Positions 24,677 to 32,755 of a DNA stretch of 33,778 bases are shown one piece after another; positions within the stretch are counted from its first letter, which is position 1, and each line of letters opens with the position of its first letter. The notes under the pieces were generated by a model. It was not told where the DNA came from. It searched no databases and saw only the letters and a list, made by a program, of their open reading frames with translations. The stretch comes from Desulfobacterales bacterium (GTDB lineage Bacteria > Desulfobacterota > Desulfovibrionia > Desulfovibrionales > Desulfothermaceae). Position numbers and translations under genes: made by a program. The stretch is from the NCBI GenBank assembly GCA_027064715.1, contig JAMOPG010000201.1:1-33778 (forward strand), given 5' to 3'.

Positions 24677-25658
24677 TGAAAATATTATGCATAAAGATAA
24701 ACCTATTGAAGAAATTATAAAAAATATAGAAGATAAAAATTCTTTTTTAGTAGTAGCCCATGAAAATCCTGATGGAGATGCCATAGGATCCATGGGGGCT
24801 ATTTACTATATTTTGAAAAAATTGAATAAAGATGTTGTATTGTTTAATAAATCCAACATACCAGAGCGATTTTATTATCTTGAATTTGTTAAAAATATAA
24901 ATTCATTTCTTAAAAAAACAGATTATGACACTGTTATTGTCTTAGATAGTGGAGAGTTATCTAGGACAGGGCTTGCTATTGATAATTTAAAATATGAGTG
25001 CATAATTAACATAGATCATCATGTAACTAATGACTATTTTGGAGATATAAATTGGGTTGATCCCAAAATGTCATCTGTTGGAGAGATGATTGCTTACATA
25101 GCAAAAGAGATTAATATTGAATTAAAAGACAAACTTGCTGAATGTATTTATACTTCAATAGTATCTGATACTGGATCATTTACCTTTAGTAACACAAGGC
25201 CTGCTACTTTAAGAATAGTTATAGAAATACTTGAAAATGGTTTTGATTTAGATGATTTTAATAGAAAATATCAAAGGTATTGGACTTTAAATAAAGTACA
25301 TCTTCATGGGCTTTCCATGCAAAATGCCAAGCTTTATTTAGACGGACAGCTTGGCATTATTTCCATATCTAAAGATATGCTTGAAAGGACATCTACAACC
25401 AAGGAAGATTGTGAAGGTATTATAAATTATTTGAGAGTGATCAAAGGGGTCAAGGTAGCAGCTACATTGAGAGAGGATGATGATAGGGTTAAGGTGAGTT
25501 TGAGATCATATGGGGAAGTAGATGTAAGTAATATTGCAAAAGGATTAAATGGTGGCGGCCATAAAAATGCAGCTGGTGGATCAATTTTTTTGCCCCTTCA
25601 GCAAGCAGAGAAATTTTTGGTGAATAAAGTAGAGGAATTTCTTTTGGAAAATAGTTAA
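24669..25658 (+). CDS. nrnA: DHH/DHHA1 phosphoesterase, NrnA-like nanoRNase/pAp phosphatase
   Basis: About 323-329 residues. The DHH domain shows VVAHENPDGDAIGS (H31, D35, D37 metal ligands), VIVLDSG and NIDHHVTN. The DHHA1 domain ends with LRSYGEVDVSNIA and GGGHKNAAGG, which binds the substrate. NrnA degrades 2-5 nt RNA oligomers and dephosphorylates pAp. The start is uncertain: GTG 24669 overlaps the DUF503 stop by eight bases and ATG 24687 lies downstream; neither has a clear Shine-Dalgarno, so translation is probably coupled. The stop overlaps the truB ATG by one base (TAATG). Confidence 0.93.
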   Translation: MSNENIMHKDKPIEEIIKNIEDKNSFLVVAHENPDGDAIGSMGAIYYILKKLNKDVVLFNKSNIPERFYYLEFVKNINSFLKKTDYDTVIVLDSGELSRTGLAIDNLKYECIINIDHHVTNDYFGDINWVDPKMSSVGEMIAYIAKEINIELKDKLAECIYTSIVSDTGSFTFSNTRPATLRIVIEILENGFDLDDFNRKYQRYWTLNKVHLHGLSMQNAKLYLDGQLGIISISKDMLERTSTTKEDCEGIINYLRVIKGVKVAATLREDDDRVKVSLRSYGEVDVSNIAKGLNGGGHKNAAGGSIFLPLQQAEKFLVNKVEEFLLENS

Positions 25659-26599
25659 TGTTTATGGGCAAAAGATCAGTTAAGCAATATGATGGCTTAT
25701 TGATTTTAGACAAACCCAAAGGACCAACCTCAACAGCTTGTTTAGAAAAGATAAAAAGATTTTTTAAGCAAAAAAAGGTAGGCCATGCTGGGACATTGGA
25801 TCCTATGGCTAGTGGGGTCTTGGTGCTTCTTTTTGGTCAAGGGACAAAATTAGCGTCATATATTATGGAGGGGCTTAAAACCTATAGAGGTAAGATTGAG
25901 TTAGGCAAAGAAACAGATACTTATGATATTGAAGGAAATATTGTAAAAAGTGTGACTATAGATGGTCTAAAAAAAGAAGATGTGGAACAAGCGGTTTTAG
26001 AATGGAAGCATTTAACAGAGCAGGAAGTTCCTCAGTATTCCGCTGCCAAATATAAGGGAAGGCCTTTTTATGCATTAAAGAGAAAAGGGAGAAATCCCCC
26101 TAAAAAAACGAAAAAAATTTTTATTGACTATGTTGAGATTTTAGACATAAGGTTACCATATGTGGAATTTAGGGTGAGATGTTCCAAGGGCACTTATATT
26201 CGTTCCCTGGCCCACAGCCTGGGGAAACGATTAAATGTTGGTGGTGTGTTGGTAGAACTCATTAGGGAAGAGGTCTTTCCATACCACATTCACCAAGCAG
26301 TTGCCCTGGACTATTTACTCAGTAACCCCGAGGTTTTTCCAGAAAAGATTATCCCCTTGCATAATGCACTTCCCCATTGGCAGAAGGTGGAAGTGGATAG
26401 AGAAATTGCCTTACAGGTAAAAAATGGGGCTATGTTAAGGGTGAGTGACATCAAAGATGAAAAAGAAGTAAAAGAGGGTGACAAGGCAATTTTTTTAGAC
26501 ACTCAAAAAGAGGCACTAGCCCTTATGGAAGTAATTAAGAGAGATGGGGAGCTTTTTTGGAAAGTACTCAGGGGGCTTTGGAAAAAGAAATATTATTAA
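25658..26599 (+). CDS. truB: tRNA pseudouridine-55 synthase TruB
   Basis: A 313-residue enzyme that forms pseudouridine 55 in the T loop of tRNAs. Motifs: GLLILDKPKGPTST, VGHAGTLDPMASGVL with the catalytic aspartate D48, KTYRGKIELGKETDTYD, VPQYSAAKYKGRPFYA, and RCSKGTYIRSLAHSLG. A C-terminal PUA-like region follows. The start may be ATG 25658 or ATG 25664. Its place next to nrnA and rpsO is conserved. Confidence 0.96.
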   Translation: MFMGKRSVKQYDGLLILDKPKGPTSTACLEKIKRFFKQKKVGHAGTLDPMASGVLVLLFGQGTKLASYIMEGLKTYRGKIELGKETDTYDIEGNIVKSVTIDGLKKEDVEQAVLEWKHLTEQEVPQYSAAKYKGRPFYALKRKGRNPPKKTKKIFIDYVEILDIRLPYVEFRVRCSKGTYIRSLAHSLGKRLNVGGVLVELIREEVFPYHIHQAVALDYLLSNPEVFPEKIIPLHNALPHWQKVEVDREIALQVKNGAMLRVSDIKDEKEVKEGDKAIFLDTQKEALALMEVIKRDGELFWKVLRGLWKKKYY

Positions 26600-26624
26600 A
26601 AATCATCTTTAAGGAGGTATTGCT

Positions 26625-26894
26625 GTGGCATTATTAGCTGAGGACAAAAAAAAGATTATTGATGAATTTAAACGTCATGACAAGGACACTGGGTCTCCAG
26701 AGGTGCAGATAGCCCTGTTAACAGCAAGGATTAATTATCTCACAGAGCACCTGAAGGTTCATAAGCACGATTTTCATTCTAGAAATGGACTACTCAAGCT
26801 TGTTGGACAGAGAAGAAAGATGTTGAACTATTTACGCAAAAAAGACGTGCGTAGATATAAAGAGGTTATTGATAAACTCAATTTGAGAAAATAA
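26625..26894 (+). CDS. rpsO: Small-subunit ribosomal protein S15
   Basis: 89 residues, the standard size, all helical. Typical segments: [40 protein letters not shown] and [12 protein letters not shown]. It binds 16S rRNA early in 30S assembly. The start is GTG, with a strong AAGGAGG upstream. Confidence 0.98.
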   Translation: MALLAEDKKKIIDEFKRHDKDTGSPEVQIALLTARINYLTEHLKVHKHDFHSRNGLLKLVGQRRKMLNYLRKKDVRRYKEVIDKLNLRK

Positions 26895-26912
26895 GCTGTT
26901 TTAGAGACTTCC

Positions 26913-26936
26913 AGGGATGGGCATTCTCTCATCCCT
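26913..26936 (+). other. Hairpin in the rpsO-pnp spacer
   Basis: AGGGATG (26913-26919) pairs with CATCCCT (26930-26936) around a 10-base loop. It is followed by an AT-rich stretch without a proper T run, so it is at best a weak terminator. In E. coli this spacer holds the processing and autoregulation site of pnp; a similar role here is a guess. Confidence 0.4.
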
Positions 26937-27023
26937 AATTTAAATTCATCTCTGAAATTTGCTTCAAGATTTAGTGTGGGAGTATTTGGAGACCAAGAAT
27001 AAAACATTAGGAGATTGAATATA

Positions 27024-29234
27024 ATGGGAGAGATTAATGAGGTAATAGTCAAAAGTATTATAGATAACAGAGAATATAAATTTAGCACAGGAAAACTAGC
27101 TAATCAGGCCCATGGAAGTGTGTGGGTCCAGGGTGGAGACACTGTTGTTTTGGTGACAGCAGTTACCCAACCATTGGAAAGAGAAATAGATTTTATGCCT
27201 CTGGTTGTGGAATATCAGGAGATGTCCTATGCGTCAGGAAGGATTCCCGGAACCTATTTTAAAAGAGAGATTGGAAGGCCTTCAGAAAGAGAAATTTTGG
27301 TCTCCAGATTAATAGATAGACCCATAAGGCCACTGTTTCCAGAAGGTTTTAGGGATGAAGTGCAGATAATAGCAACTGTGTTATCAGCAGATCCTGACTG
27401 TGATCCTGATGTACTCTCAGTAAATGGTGCATCTGCAGCACTGCATATTTCTCAAATTCCCTTTCTAGGACCAATAGGTTGCGTAAGGGTGGCGTATGTA
27501 AATGGTAATTTTATTGTAAATCCCACTAAGCTAGAATTGGAATACAGCAAAATAGATATTGTGGTTGCAGGGACAAAAGAGGCAGTGGTAATGGTGGAAG
27601 GGTCAAGTGAATTTGTAGAAGAAAAGCTTTTGGTTGAGGCAATAGAGTGGGCCCATCAACATATTCAAAAGTTGATTGATGCACAGGAGGAACTGAGACA
27701 AAAGGTTGGAAAGCCAAAAATTTTAGTTGAACAAAGGGAGGAGGATCAGGAGCTTGAGAACTTAGTCAGGGAATTAGGTAAAGCTCCATTAAGTGAGGCC
27801 TTGAGAATTCCATCAAAAGTGGAAAGAAAGAATGCTTTAAAAAAAGTGGAAACACAAATAGTAAATGAGATTACTACGAGGTTTTCAGTGGACGAAGCTT
27901 TTCAGGAGAGGCTAAAAAATGTTCCTAAAATGATAAAAAAGTTGGAAAGTGAGATCGTTAGAGAATGGATAAAAAATAATGAGCCAAGGATAGATGGTAG
28001 ATCTCTTACTGATATACGCAATATTTCAATAGAAATTGGGCTGCTTCCTAGGGCACATGGTTCTGCCCTTTTTGCCAGGGGAGAGACAAAGGCCTTAGGT
28101 GTAGTCACTTTAGGATCAAGTCAGGATGAACAGCATGTGGAGACCTTGACAGGGGATGTAAGCAAGAGGTTTATGGTGCATTATAACTTTCCTCCCTATT
28201 GCGTGGGCGAGGTGAAGATGCTTAGGGGACCATCCCGTAGGGAGATAGGACATGGTGCCCTGGCTGAGAGATCCCTTGCTCCTGTGCTACCTTCTCCTGA
28301 AGAGTTTCCTTTTACTATAAGATTGGTATCTGAAATAATGGAGTCAAATGGTTCATCATCAATGGCTACTGTGTGTGCTGGATCTCTTGCACTGATGGAT
28401 GCAGGTGTACCAATTAAGAAACATGTGGCAGGAGTGGCCATGGGGCTGATTAAAGAGGATGATGATTTTTATATCTTGACTGATATACTTGGTGATGAGG
28501 ATCATTTGGGGGATATGGATTTTAAAGTTGCTGGGACCAAAGAAGGGATCACAGGAATTCAACTTGATATCAAGGTCACAGGGATTTCCAAAGAGATATT
28601 AATGAAGGCATTGAACCAGGCAAAAGAGGCAAGACTTCATATATTAGAACAAATGGAAAAAGTGATCTCAAAACCGAGGGAAGAGCTCTCTGAATATGCT
28701 CCAAGGATTGAGGTGTTGGAAGTAAATCCAGAAAGGATAAAGGATATAATTGGGCCTTCGGGAAAGAATATTAAGGCCATCCTAAAAGATACAGGAGCTA
28801 CAATTGATATAGAAGATACAGGTAAAATTACTATCTTTGCTCCTAACAAGGAATTACTTACCAAGACAGTTGAAAGGATAATGTATTATGACCAAAAGCC
28901 TGAATTAGGTAAGATATATGAGGGCACGATTAAATTACTAAAGGATTTTGGAGCTATTGTTGAGATTCTACCTGGAGTAAATGGGCTTGTACATATATCT
29001 CAACTGGATGTTGGAAGGATCTCAAATATCCATCAGCAATTTTCACCAGGTCAAAAGATAAGGGTCAAAGTGATAGATATAGAGAAAGATACAGGGAAGA
29101 TTAAATTGAGCAGAAAAGCAGTTTTGCTGGAAGAGCAGAGGAATAGATACCACCATAAAAAAAGGGATTATAACAAAAACAACTTCAACAAGAGAGGTCC
29201 AAGACATTCAGATAGTTTTGATAAAAAAAGATAA
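27024..29234 (+). CDS. pnp: Polynucleotide phosphorylase
   Basis: A 736-residue 3'-to-5' exoribonuclease that uses phosphate and is part of the RNA degradosome in many bacteria. ATG 27024 is taken (AGGAG at 27009-27013, ten bases away) in preference to TTG 27015. Domains: first RNase PH (GRIPGTYFKREIGRPSEREI), helical linker, second RNase PH (NNEPRIDGRSLTDIR, FPPYCVGEVKMLRGPSRREIG, GDEDHLGDMDFKVAGT), KH (IKDIIGPSGKNIKAI) and S1 (GKIYEGTIKLLKDFGAIVEI) with a basic tail. Length is typical. Confidence 0.97.
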   Translation: MGEINEVIVKSIIDNREYKFSTGKLANQAHGSVWVQGGDTVVLVTAVTQPLEREIDFMPLVVEYQEMSYASGRIPGTYFKREIGRPSEREILVSRLIDRPIRPLFPEGFRDEVQIIATVLSADPDCDPDVLSVNGASAALHISQIPFLGPIGCVRVAYVNGNFIVNPTKLELEYSKIDIVVAGTKEAVVMVEGSSEFVEEKLLVEAIEWAHQHIQKLIDAQEELRQKVGKPKILVEQREEDQELENLVRELGKAPLSEALRIPSKVERKNALKKVETQIVNEITTRFSVDEAFQERLKNVPKMIKKLESEIVREWIKNNEPRIDGRSLTDIRNISIEIGLLPRAHGSALFARGETKALGVVTLGSSQDEQHVETLTGDVSKRFMVHYNFPPYCVGEVKMLRGPSRREIGHGALAERSLAPVLPSPEEFPFTIRLVSEIMESNGSSSMATVCAGSLALMDAGVPIKKHVAGVAMGLIKEDDDFYILTDILGDEDHLGDMDFKVAGTKEGITGIQLDIKVTGISKEILMKALNQAKEARLHILEQMEKVISKPREELSEYAPRIEVLEVNPERIKDIIGPSGKNIKAILKDTGATIDIEDTGKITIFAPNKELLTKTVERIMYYDQKPELGKIYEGTIKLLKDFGAIVEILPGVNGLVHISQLDVGRISNIHQQFSPGQKIRVKVIDIEKDTGKIKLSRKAVLLEEQRNRYHHKKRDYNKNNFNKRGPRHSDSFDKKR

Positions 29235-29271
29235 AATCACTTGAATATTTTTAGATGTTTTTATACGTTGC

Positions 29272-29304
29272 CCCTAGTTTAGAAAGTCTAAACTAGGGTT
29301 TTTT
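29272..29304 (+). terminator. Intrinsic terminator after pnp
   Basis: A perfect 12-bp stem CCCTAGTTTAGA (29272-29283) / TCTAAACTAGGG (29287-29298) with triloop AAG is followed by six T. It closes the rimP-pnp cluster. Confidence 0.9.
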
Positions 29305-29357
29305 ATTTTATTGGGGTAAACCATAAATAGATTATTAAATAATTCGTAAGTTATGAA

Positions 29358-30473
29358 ATGGATAAATACATCTGGATAAGTGCATTGGAGACCTCTGCAG
29401 ACATTCATGGGAAAAGGGTAATGGAAAGTTTGAGAAGGCTTGGTTGTACGAGTAAGTTTTTGGGGATCGGTGGTCCAAATATGGCAGCCGCAGGGATGGA
29501 TCTGGTATTTGATGCTGAACAGTTTTCTGTAATGGGACTATTTGAGGTGATTTCCCATATCCCAAGGGTGTTTAAGGCTTATAAACATATAAAAAAGATT
29601 TTTACAGACATTAATATAGAAAAGGTCATCTTGATTGATGCCCCTGATTTTCACTTTAAGATTGCCAAGATTGCACGGGAAAAGAATATACCAGTTTATT
29701 ATTATATTAGTCCTCAGGTTTGGGCATGGAGAAAGGGTAGAATAAAGTTTTTAAAGAAATATGTAAAAAAACTGTTGTGCATTTTTCCATTTGAAAAAGA
29801 GTTTTATAGACAAAATGGATTGGATGTGGAATATGTGGGACATCCATTGATGGAATATTTAGATTTTCAACACCTAGATAAAATAGTGAGGGAAAATAAT
29901 TCAATTATACTTCTTCCTGGTAGTAGAATAAAGGAAGTACAAAAGATCCTTCCAATAATGTCTTTAAGTTGCGATATATTAAAAAAGTCTTTTGATATTC
30001 AAATAAAAATAGTGAAGGCACCACATATATCAGAAAAGATTATAAACAAAAGTTGGTTAAGCAATCTTGAATATAGATTAGTTGATTTTGAAGATAGATA
30101 TATTGAAATGGCCAAAAGTAGGGTTGGTATAGTTGCATCTGGCACTGCCTCTTTAGAATGTGGACTCATTGGACTCCCTTCTGTAGTAGTATACAAGGTC
30201 TCTTATCCCACATATATTATTGGTAGATTGTTTGTAAATACCAATTTTATAAAATTTATAAGCATGACAAATATCATGTTGAATAAACCAGTTTTTCCTG
30301 AATTAATCCAACATGATTTTACTCCTAATAATGTGGTTAATATTTTGTCTAAGTGGTTAAGTAATGAAGAAGAAATTTTTAAAATAAAAAAAGAGCTTGC
30401 AACGTTAAGAGATAAGTTTGGTGACAGCCAGGCATCTTTAGAGGCTGCAAAAATAATAATGGGAAATTCATAG
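29358..30473 (+). CDS. lpxB: Lipid-A-disaccharide synthase LpxB
   Basis: A 371-residue peripheral inner-membrane glycosyltransferase that joins UDP-diacylglucosamine and lipid X. Visible features: the N-terminal ISALETSADIHGKRVMESL (variant of the usual GExSGD), FLGIGGPNMAAAGMDLVFD, SVMGLFEVISHIPRV, LIDAPDFHFKIAK, YYISPQVWAWRKGRIK, VEYVGHPLMEYL and LLPGSRIKEVQ, then VASGTASLECGLIGLPSVVVYK. Length fits. There is no obvious Shine-Dalgarno. The next gene follows eight bases after the stop. Its presence shows an outer membrane with lipid A. Confidence 0.95.
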   Translation: MDKYIWISALETSADIHGKRVMESLRRLGCTSKFLGIGGPNMAAAGMDLVFDAEQFSVMGLFEVISHIPRVFKAYKHIKKIFTDINIEKVILIDAPDFHFKIAKIAREKNIPVYYYISPQVWAWRKGRIKFLKKYVKKLLCIFPFEKEFYRQNGLDVEYVGHPLMEYLDFQHLDKIVRENNSIILLPGSRIKEVQKILPIMSLSCDILKKSFDIQIKIVKAPHISEKIINKSWLSNLEYRLVDFEDRYIEMAKSRVGIVASGTASLECGLIGLPSVVVYKVSYPTYIIGRLFVNTNFIKFISMTNIMLNKPVFPELIQHDFTPNNVVNILSKWLSNEEEIFKIKKELATLRDKFGDSQASLEAAKIIMGNS

Positions 30474-30481
30474 AGGGGTAT

Positions 30482-31471
30482 ATGAAAAAGATAAAATTAG
30501 GGATAATTGGAGTAGGACATCTTGGCAGGTATCATGTTCAAGTTGCAAAGGATATTTCACAGATCGATCTTGTTGGGATACATGACATTAACAGAGAAAG
30601 ATTAAAAGAAATATCTCAATGTTATAATGTCACACCATATTATGATGTAGAAGAACTTTTAAATTTGTGTGATGCGGTATCTATTGTTGTTCCCACACAC
30701 GCCCATTTTGAAATAGCCACAGCTGCTTTGAATCAACATTGCCATGTATTTATTGAAAAGCCTATTACAGAGAGGGTAGAGCAAGGAGAAAAATTGATAG
30801 CCTTGGCAAAACAAAAAAATCTAAAATTGCAGATTGGTCATATTGAAAGGTTTAATCCTGCTTTTTTGTGTTTAAGACATATCAAATTATCACCTATGTT
30901 TATTGAGGCCCACAGGCTTAGTAAATTTAATCCTCGGGGCACAGATGTGAGTGTTATTTTGGATTTAATGATTCATGACATAGATATTGTTTTAAAGCTT
31001 GTGGACTCTCCTATAAATTTTGTGCACGCATGTGGGGTAGGAGTTGTTTCTCCATCAGAAGATATAGCAAATGTAAGGATAGAGTTTAAAAACGGTGCTG
31101 TTGCTAATCTCACTGCAAGCAGGATCTCTGCAAAACATATGCGAAAGATGAGATTGTTTCAAAGGGATCAATACATATCCATTGATTTTTTAAATAAAAA
31201 AAGTGAGATTATAAGCCTAAAAGATAATTCTTATTTAAGACAATTTGGATTTAATCCCATATTTTTAGGTGAGATTGGAGAAAATGACCAAAAAAAAGAA
31301 GTCTATTTAATAAAGCCACCTTTGGTAGAAGTAAATTCATTGAAACTTGAATTACAGGAATTTGCCACCTCTATTATAGAAGATAAAGATGTGCCAGTAT
31401 CAGGAGAAGAGGCACTTGCGGCCTTGCGACTTGCTTATAAAATAATAAAGCTAATGAAAAAGCCACAATAA
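30482..31471 (+). CDS. Gfo/Idh/MocA-family oxidoreductase next to lpxB (possible GnnA)
   Basis: 329 residues. N-terminal Rossmann fold with GIIGVGHLGRYH (residues about 8-19), then HVFIEKPITERVEQGEKL with the family EKP motif. The C-terminal domain has IGHIERFNPAF and DLMIHDIDIVLKLV, the conserved catalytic His region. NAD(P)-dependent oxidation of a sugar is the family activity. In Acidithiobacillus, GnnA, which oxidises the 3-OH of UDP-GlcNAc for an amide-linked lipid A, is a member of this family encoded beside lpx genes. Adjacency to lpxB makes that role plausible, but no GnnB-like aminotransferase is in the window. AGAGGGG precedes the ATG. No clear terminator follows. Confidence 0.85.
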   Translation: MKKIKLGIIGVGHLGRYHVQVAKDISQIDLVGIHDINRERLKEISQCYNVTPYYDVEELLNLCDAVSIVVPTHAHFEIATAALNQHCHVFIEKPITERVEQGEKLIALAKQKNLKLQIGHIERFNPAFLCLRHIKLSPMFIEAHRLSKFNPRGTDVSVILDLMIHDIDIVLKLVDSPINFVHACGVGVVSPSEDIANVRIEFKNGAVANLTASRISAKHMRKMRLFQRDQYISIDFLNKKSEIISLKDNSYLRQFGFNPIFLGEIGENDQKKEVYLIKPPLVEVNSLKLELQEFATSIIEDKDVPVSGEEALAALRLAYKIIKLMKKPQ

Positions 31472-31499
31472 AAAAATTTAAAAACATATTAAAAAAGAC

Positions 31500-31528
31500 T
31501 TGCAAACCTAAAAAATTTTATATATACA
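31500..31528 (+). promoter_or_regulatory. Promoter of tRNA-Leu/tRNA-Phe
   Basis: -35 TTGCAA (31500-31505), 17-base spacer, -10 TATACA (31523-31528). The predicted start near 31535 is 11 bases before tRNA-Leu. Confidence 0.55.
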
Positions 31529-31545
31529 TCTAACTTGTCTACAGC

Positions 31546-31630
31546 GCCGAAGTGGTGGAATTGGTAGACACGCTAGGTTCAGGACCTAGTGGGATTATAT
31601 CCCGTGGGAGTTCGACTCTCCCCTTCGGCA
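31546..31630 (+). tRNA. tRNA-Leu (anticodon CAG)
   Basis: An 85-base class II tRNA. Acceptor GCCGAAG/CTTCGGC, anticodon stem CTAGG/CCTAG with loop TTCAGGA (anticodon CAG), a long variable arm GGGA-TTATA-TCCC, and T arm GGGAG-TTCGACT-CTCCC. Discriminator A; CCA is not encoded. It reads CUG. Confidence 0.96.
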
Positions 31631-31665
31631 TGGGAAGTGGGTTCTTTAATTTTTTAAGGTGATAA

Positions 31666-31738
31666 GCCGAGGTAGCTCAGTCGGTAGAGCAGGGGACTGA
31701 AAATCCCCGTGTCGGTGGTTCGATTCCGCCCCTCGGCA
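31666..31738 (+). tRNA. tRNA-Phe (anticodon GAA)
   Basis: A 73-base cloverleaf. Acceptor GCCGAGG/CCTCGGC, D arm GCTC...GAGC, anticodon stem GGGGA/TCCCC with loop CTGAAAA (anticodon GAA), T arm CGGTGG-TTCGATT-CCGCC. CCA is not encoded. It lies 35 bases after tRNA-Leu and probably shares its transcript. Confidence 0.96.
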
Positions 31739-31760
31739 TAAATAAATAGCTAATAATTAA

Positions 31761-31797
31761 AGCCTGTTAGAGAGAAATTTCTAACAGGCTTTTTTTG
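31761..31797 (+). terminator. Terminator after tRNA-Phe
   Basis: A perfect 11-bp stem AGCCTGTTAGA (31761-31771) / TCTAACAGGCT (31780-31790) with an 8-base loop is followed by seven T (31791-31797). Confidence 0.9.
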
Positions 31798-31809
31798 TGA
31801 CCAAAATCT

Positions 31810-31832
31810 ATGGGTGCCCCCATGGATGCCCC
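31810..31832. repeat. Two tandem copies of an 11-base repeat downstream of tRNA-Phe
   Basis: ATGGGTGCCCC (31810-31820) and ATGGATGCCCC (31822-31832) differ at one position and are separated by one base. G/C-rich repeats in an AT-rich stretch directly behind a tRNA gene resemble the short repeats seen next to tyrosine-integrase genes of tRNA-inserted elements, but no integrase is present here. Confidence 0.5.
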
Positions 31833-32271
31833 GCAATACATTTTATCTGCATGAAATCTCAGAACACCTTAAAGCTCAAATTAGGATACTTACTACTTAT
31901 GACGTGGTAAATGTAGGCAATAAAAAGAGAATAAAACTAAATCTATTTGATATATAAATAATTAACATCCAAATTTTTAATAATATGCAACGTTTTGTCA
32001 ATATTTTGACAATATAAATCGACTGACAACATAGTGCATCACAACCATCTAATATTGAAAAGCCTATCTCCTCATCCATCAAGGCTTAACCCTCATAACT
32101 TAAGAACTTGCAATGATTTAGCTTCTCTAAGAAAGGTAAATTTTTTTCACGTTTTTAAAGGGGAAAGCATACAAATTGCAAGGTATTTTCAGTAAATTAT
32201 ATATATTTTTTAAGCATCGACTAATTAGAGAGGCAGGATATAGCAAGTTTTTAGTTTTAATAAAAAAGTCT

Positions 32272-32469
32272 CTAGGCGATTGGCAGATAGGTCAGTGAAA
32301 ATGGGCTAACGCCATTAGAACGTTTAACAAAACCCATAAAGTTAAAGAAATAAACAACGCCTGCTTCATAGAAGAGATCTGTAATGTAACCGCAAAGGAT
32401 AATACAATCAAAAGATGTGGAGGAAAACTTGATATTTTCTAAAAATTGAGCGATAAAGTTGTTGTCCAC
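32272..32469 (-). other. Unassigned 65-codon open fragment, possibly a transposase N-terminal remnant
   Basis: Starts at GTG 32469 and reads MDNNFIAQFLENIKFSS..., ending KRSNGVSPFSLTYLPIA before a stop. A 'K-R-x-N/K-G-V-S' segment followed by hydrophobic residues is reminiscent of N-terminal regions of some DDE transposases. A one-base shift near the end opens a further short frame (NRLETFLLKLKTCYILPL). There is no ribosome site at the normal distance. It could equally be a chance frame. I do not assign a function. Confidence 0.25.
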
Positions 32470-32525
32470 AGGTAATTTTTCACCTCATATGCGTTAGTTA
32501 ATTACCTTTTAGGAAATTACCTGTG
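32467..32525. repeat. Perfect 12-bp inverted repeat with 35-base spacer
   Basis: CACAGGTAATTT (32467-32478) and AAATTACCTGTG (32514-32525) are exact reverse complements. An additional AATTACCT copy lies between them (32500-32507). It could be a hairpin in RNA, a protein-binding site or the trace of a small mobile element. The left arm overlaps the start of the fragment at 32272-32469. Confidence 0.5.
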
Positions 32526-32755
32526 AGCAGTTAATTTTTTTCTGGCAAAATTATGAGACTTATAAATAATTAAAAATTCATAATACAGACCAACATGCAT
32601 TTTTCGTAATTTTAGTTTGTTAAACGTTTTGACATGATGTTTAAATTTATGAGTATTGGATTTACAATAATAACAATATTGATTGTGGTATTTAAATTTA
32701 TTCATTGATTTGTAGTACGAGGATATAACCCAAAAATTTTTAATGAGGAAAAGAA

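Larger units (their letters stand above)
31798..32755. other. About 1 kb AT-rich intergenic region without an intact gene
   Basis: No open frame here has a family signature together with a ribosome site. It contains a tandem repeat just after the tRNA-Phe terminator (31810-31832), a minus-strand open fragment that could be a transposase remnant (32272-32469) and a 12-bp inverted repeat (32467-32525). The frames around 31897-32082 and 32517-32777 on the minus strand lack support; the second runs into rfbB. The region is best read as decayed mobile DNA behind a tRNA gene. No convincing rfbB promoter was found in it. Confidence 0.5.

Noticed and set aside
31897-32082. 61-codon minus-strand ORF in the intergenic region
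   Set aside because: No family signature; its composition follows the AT-rich background. Kept only as part of the decayed region.
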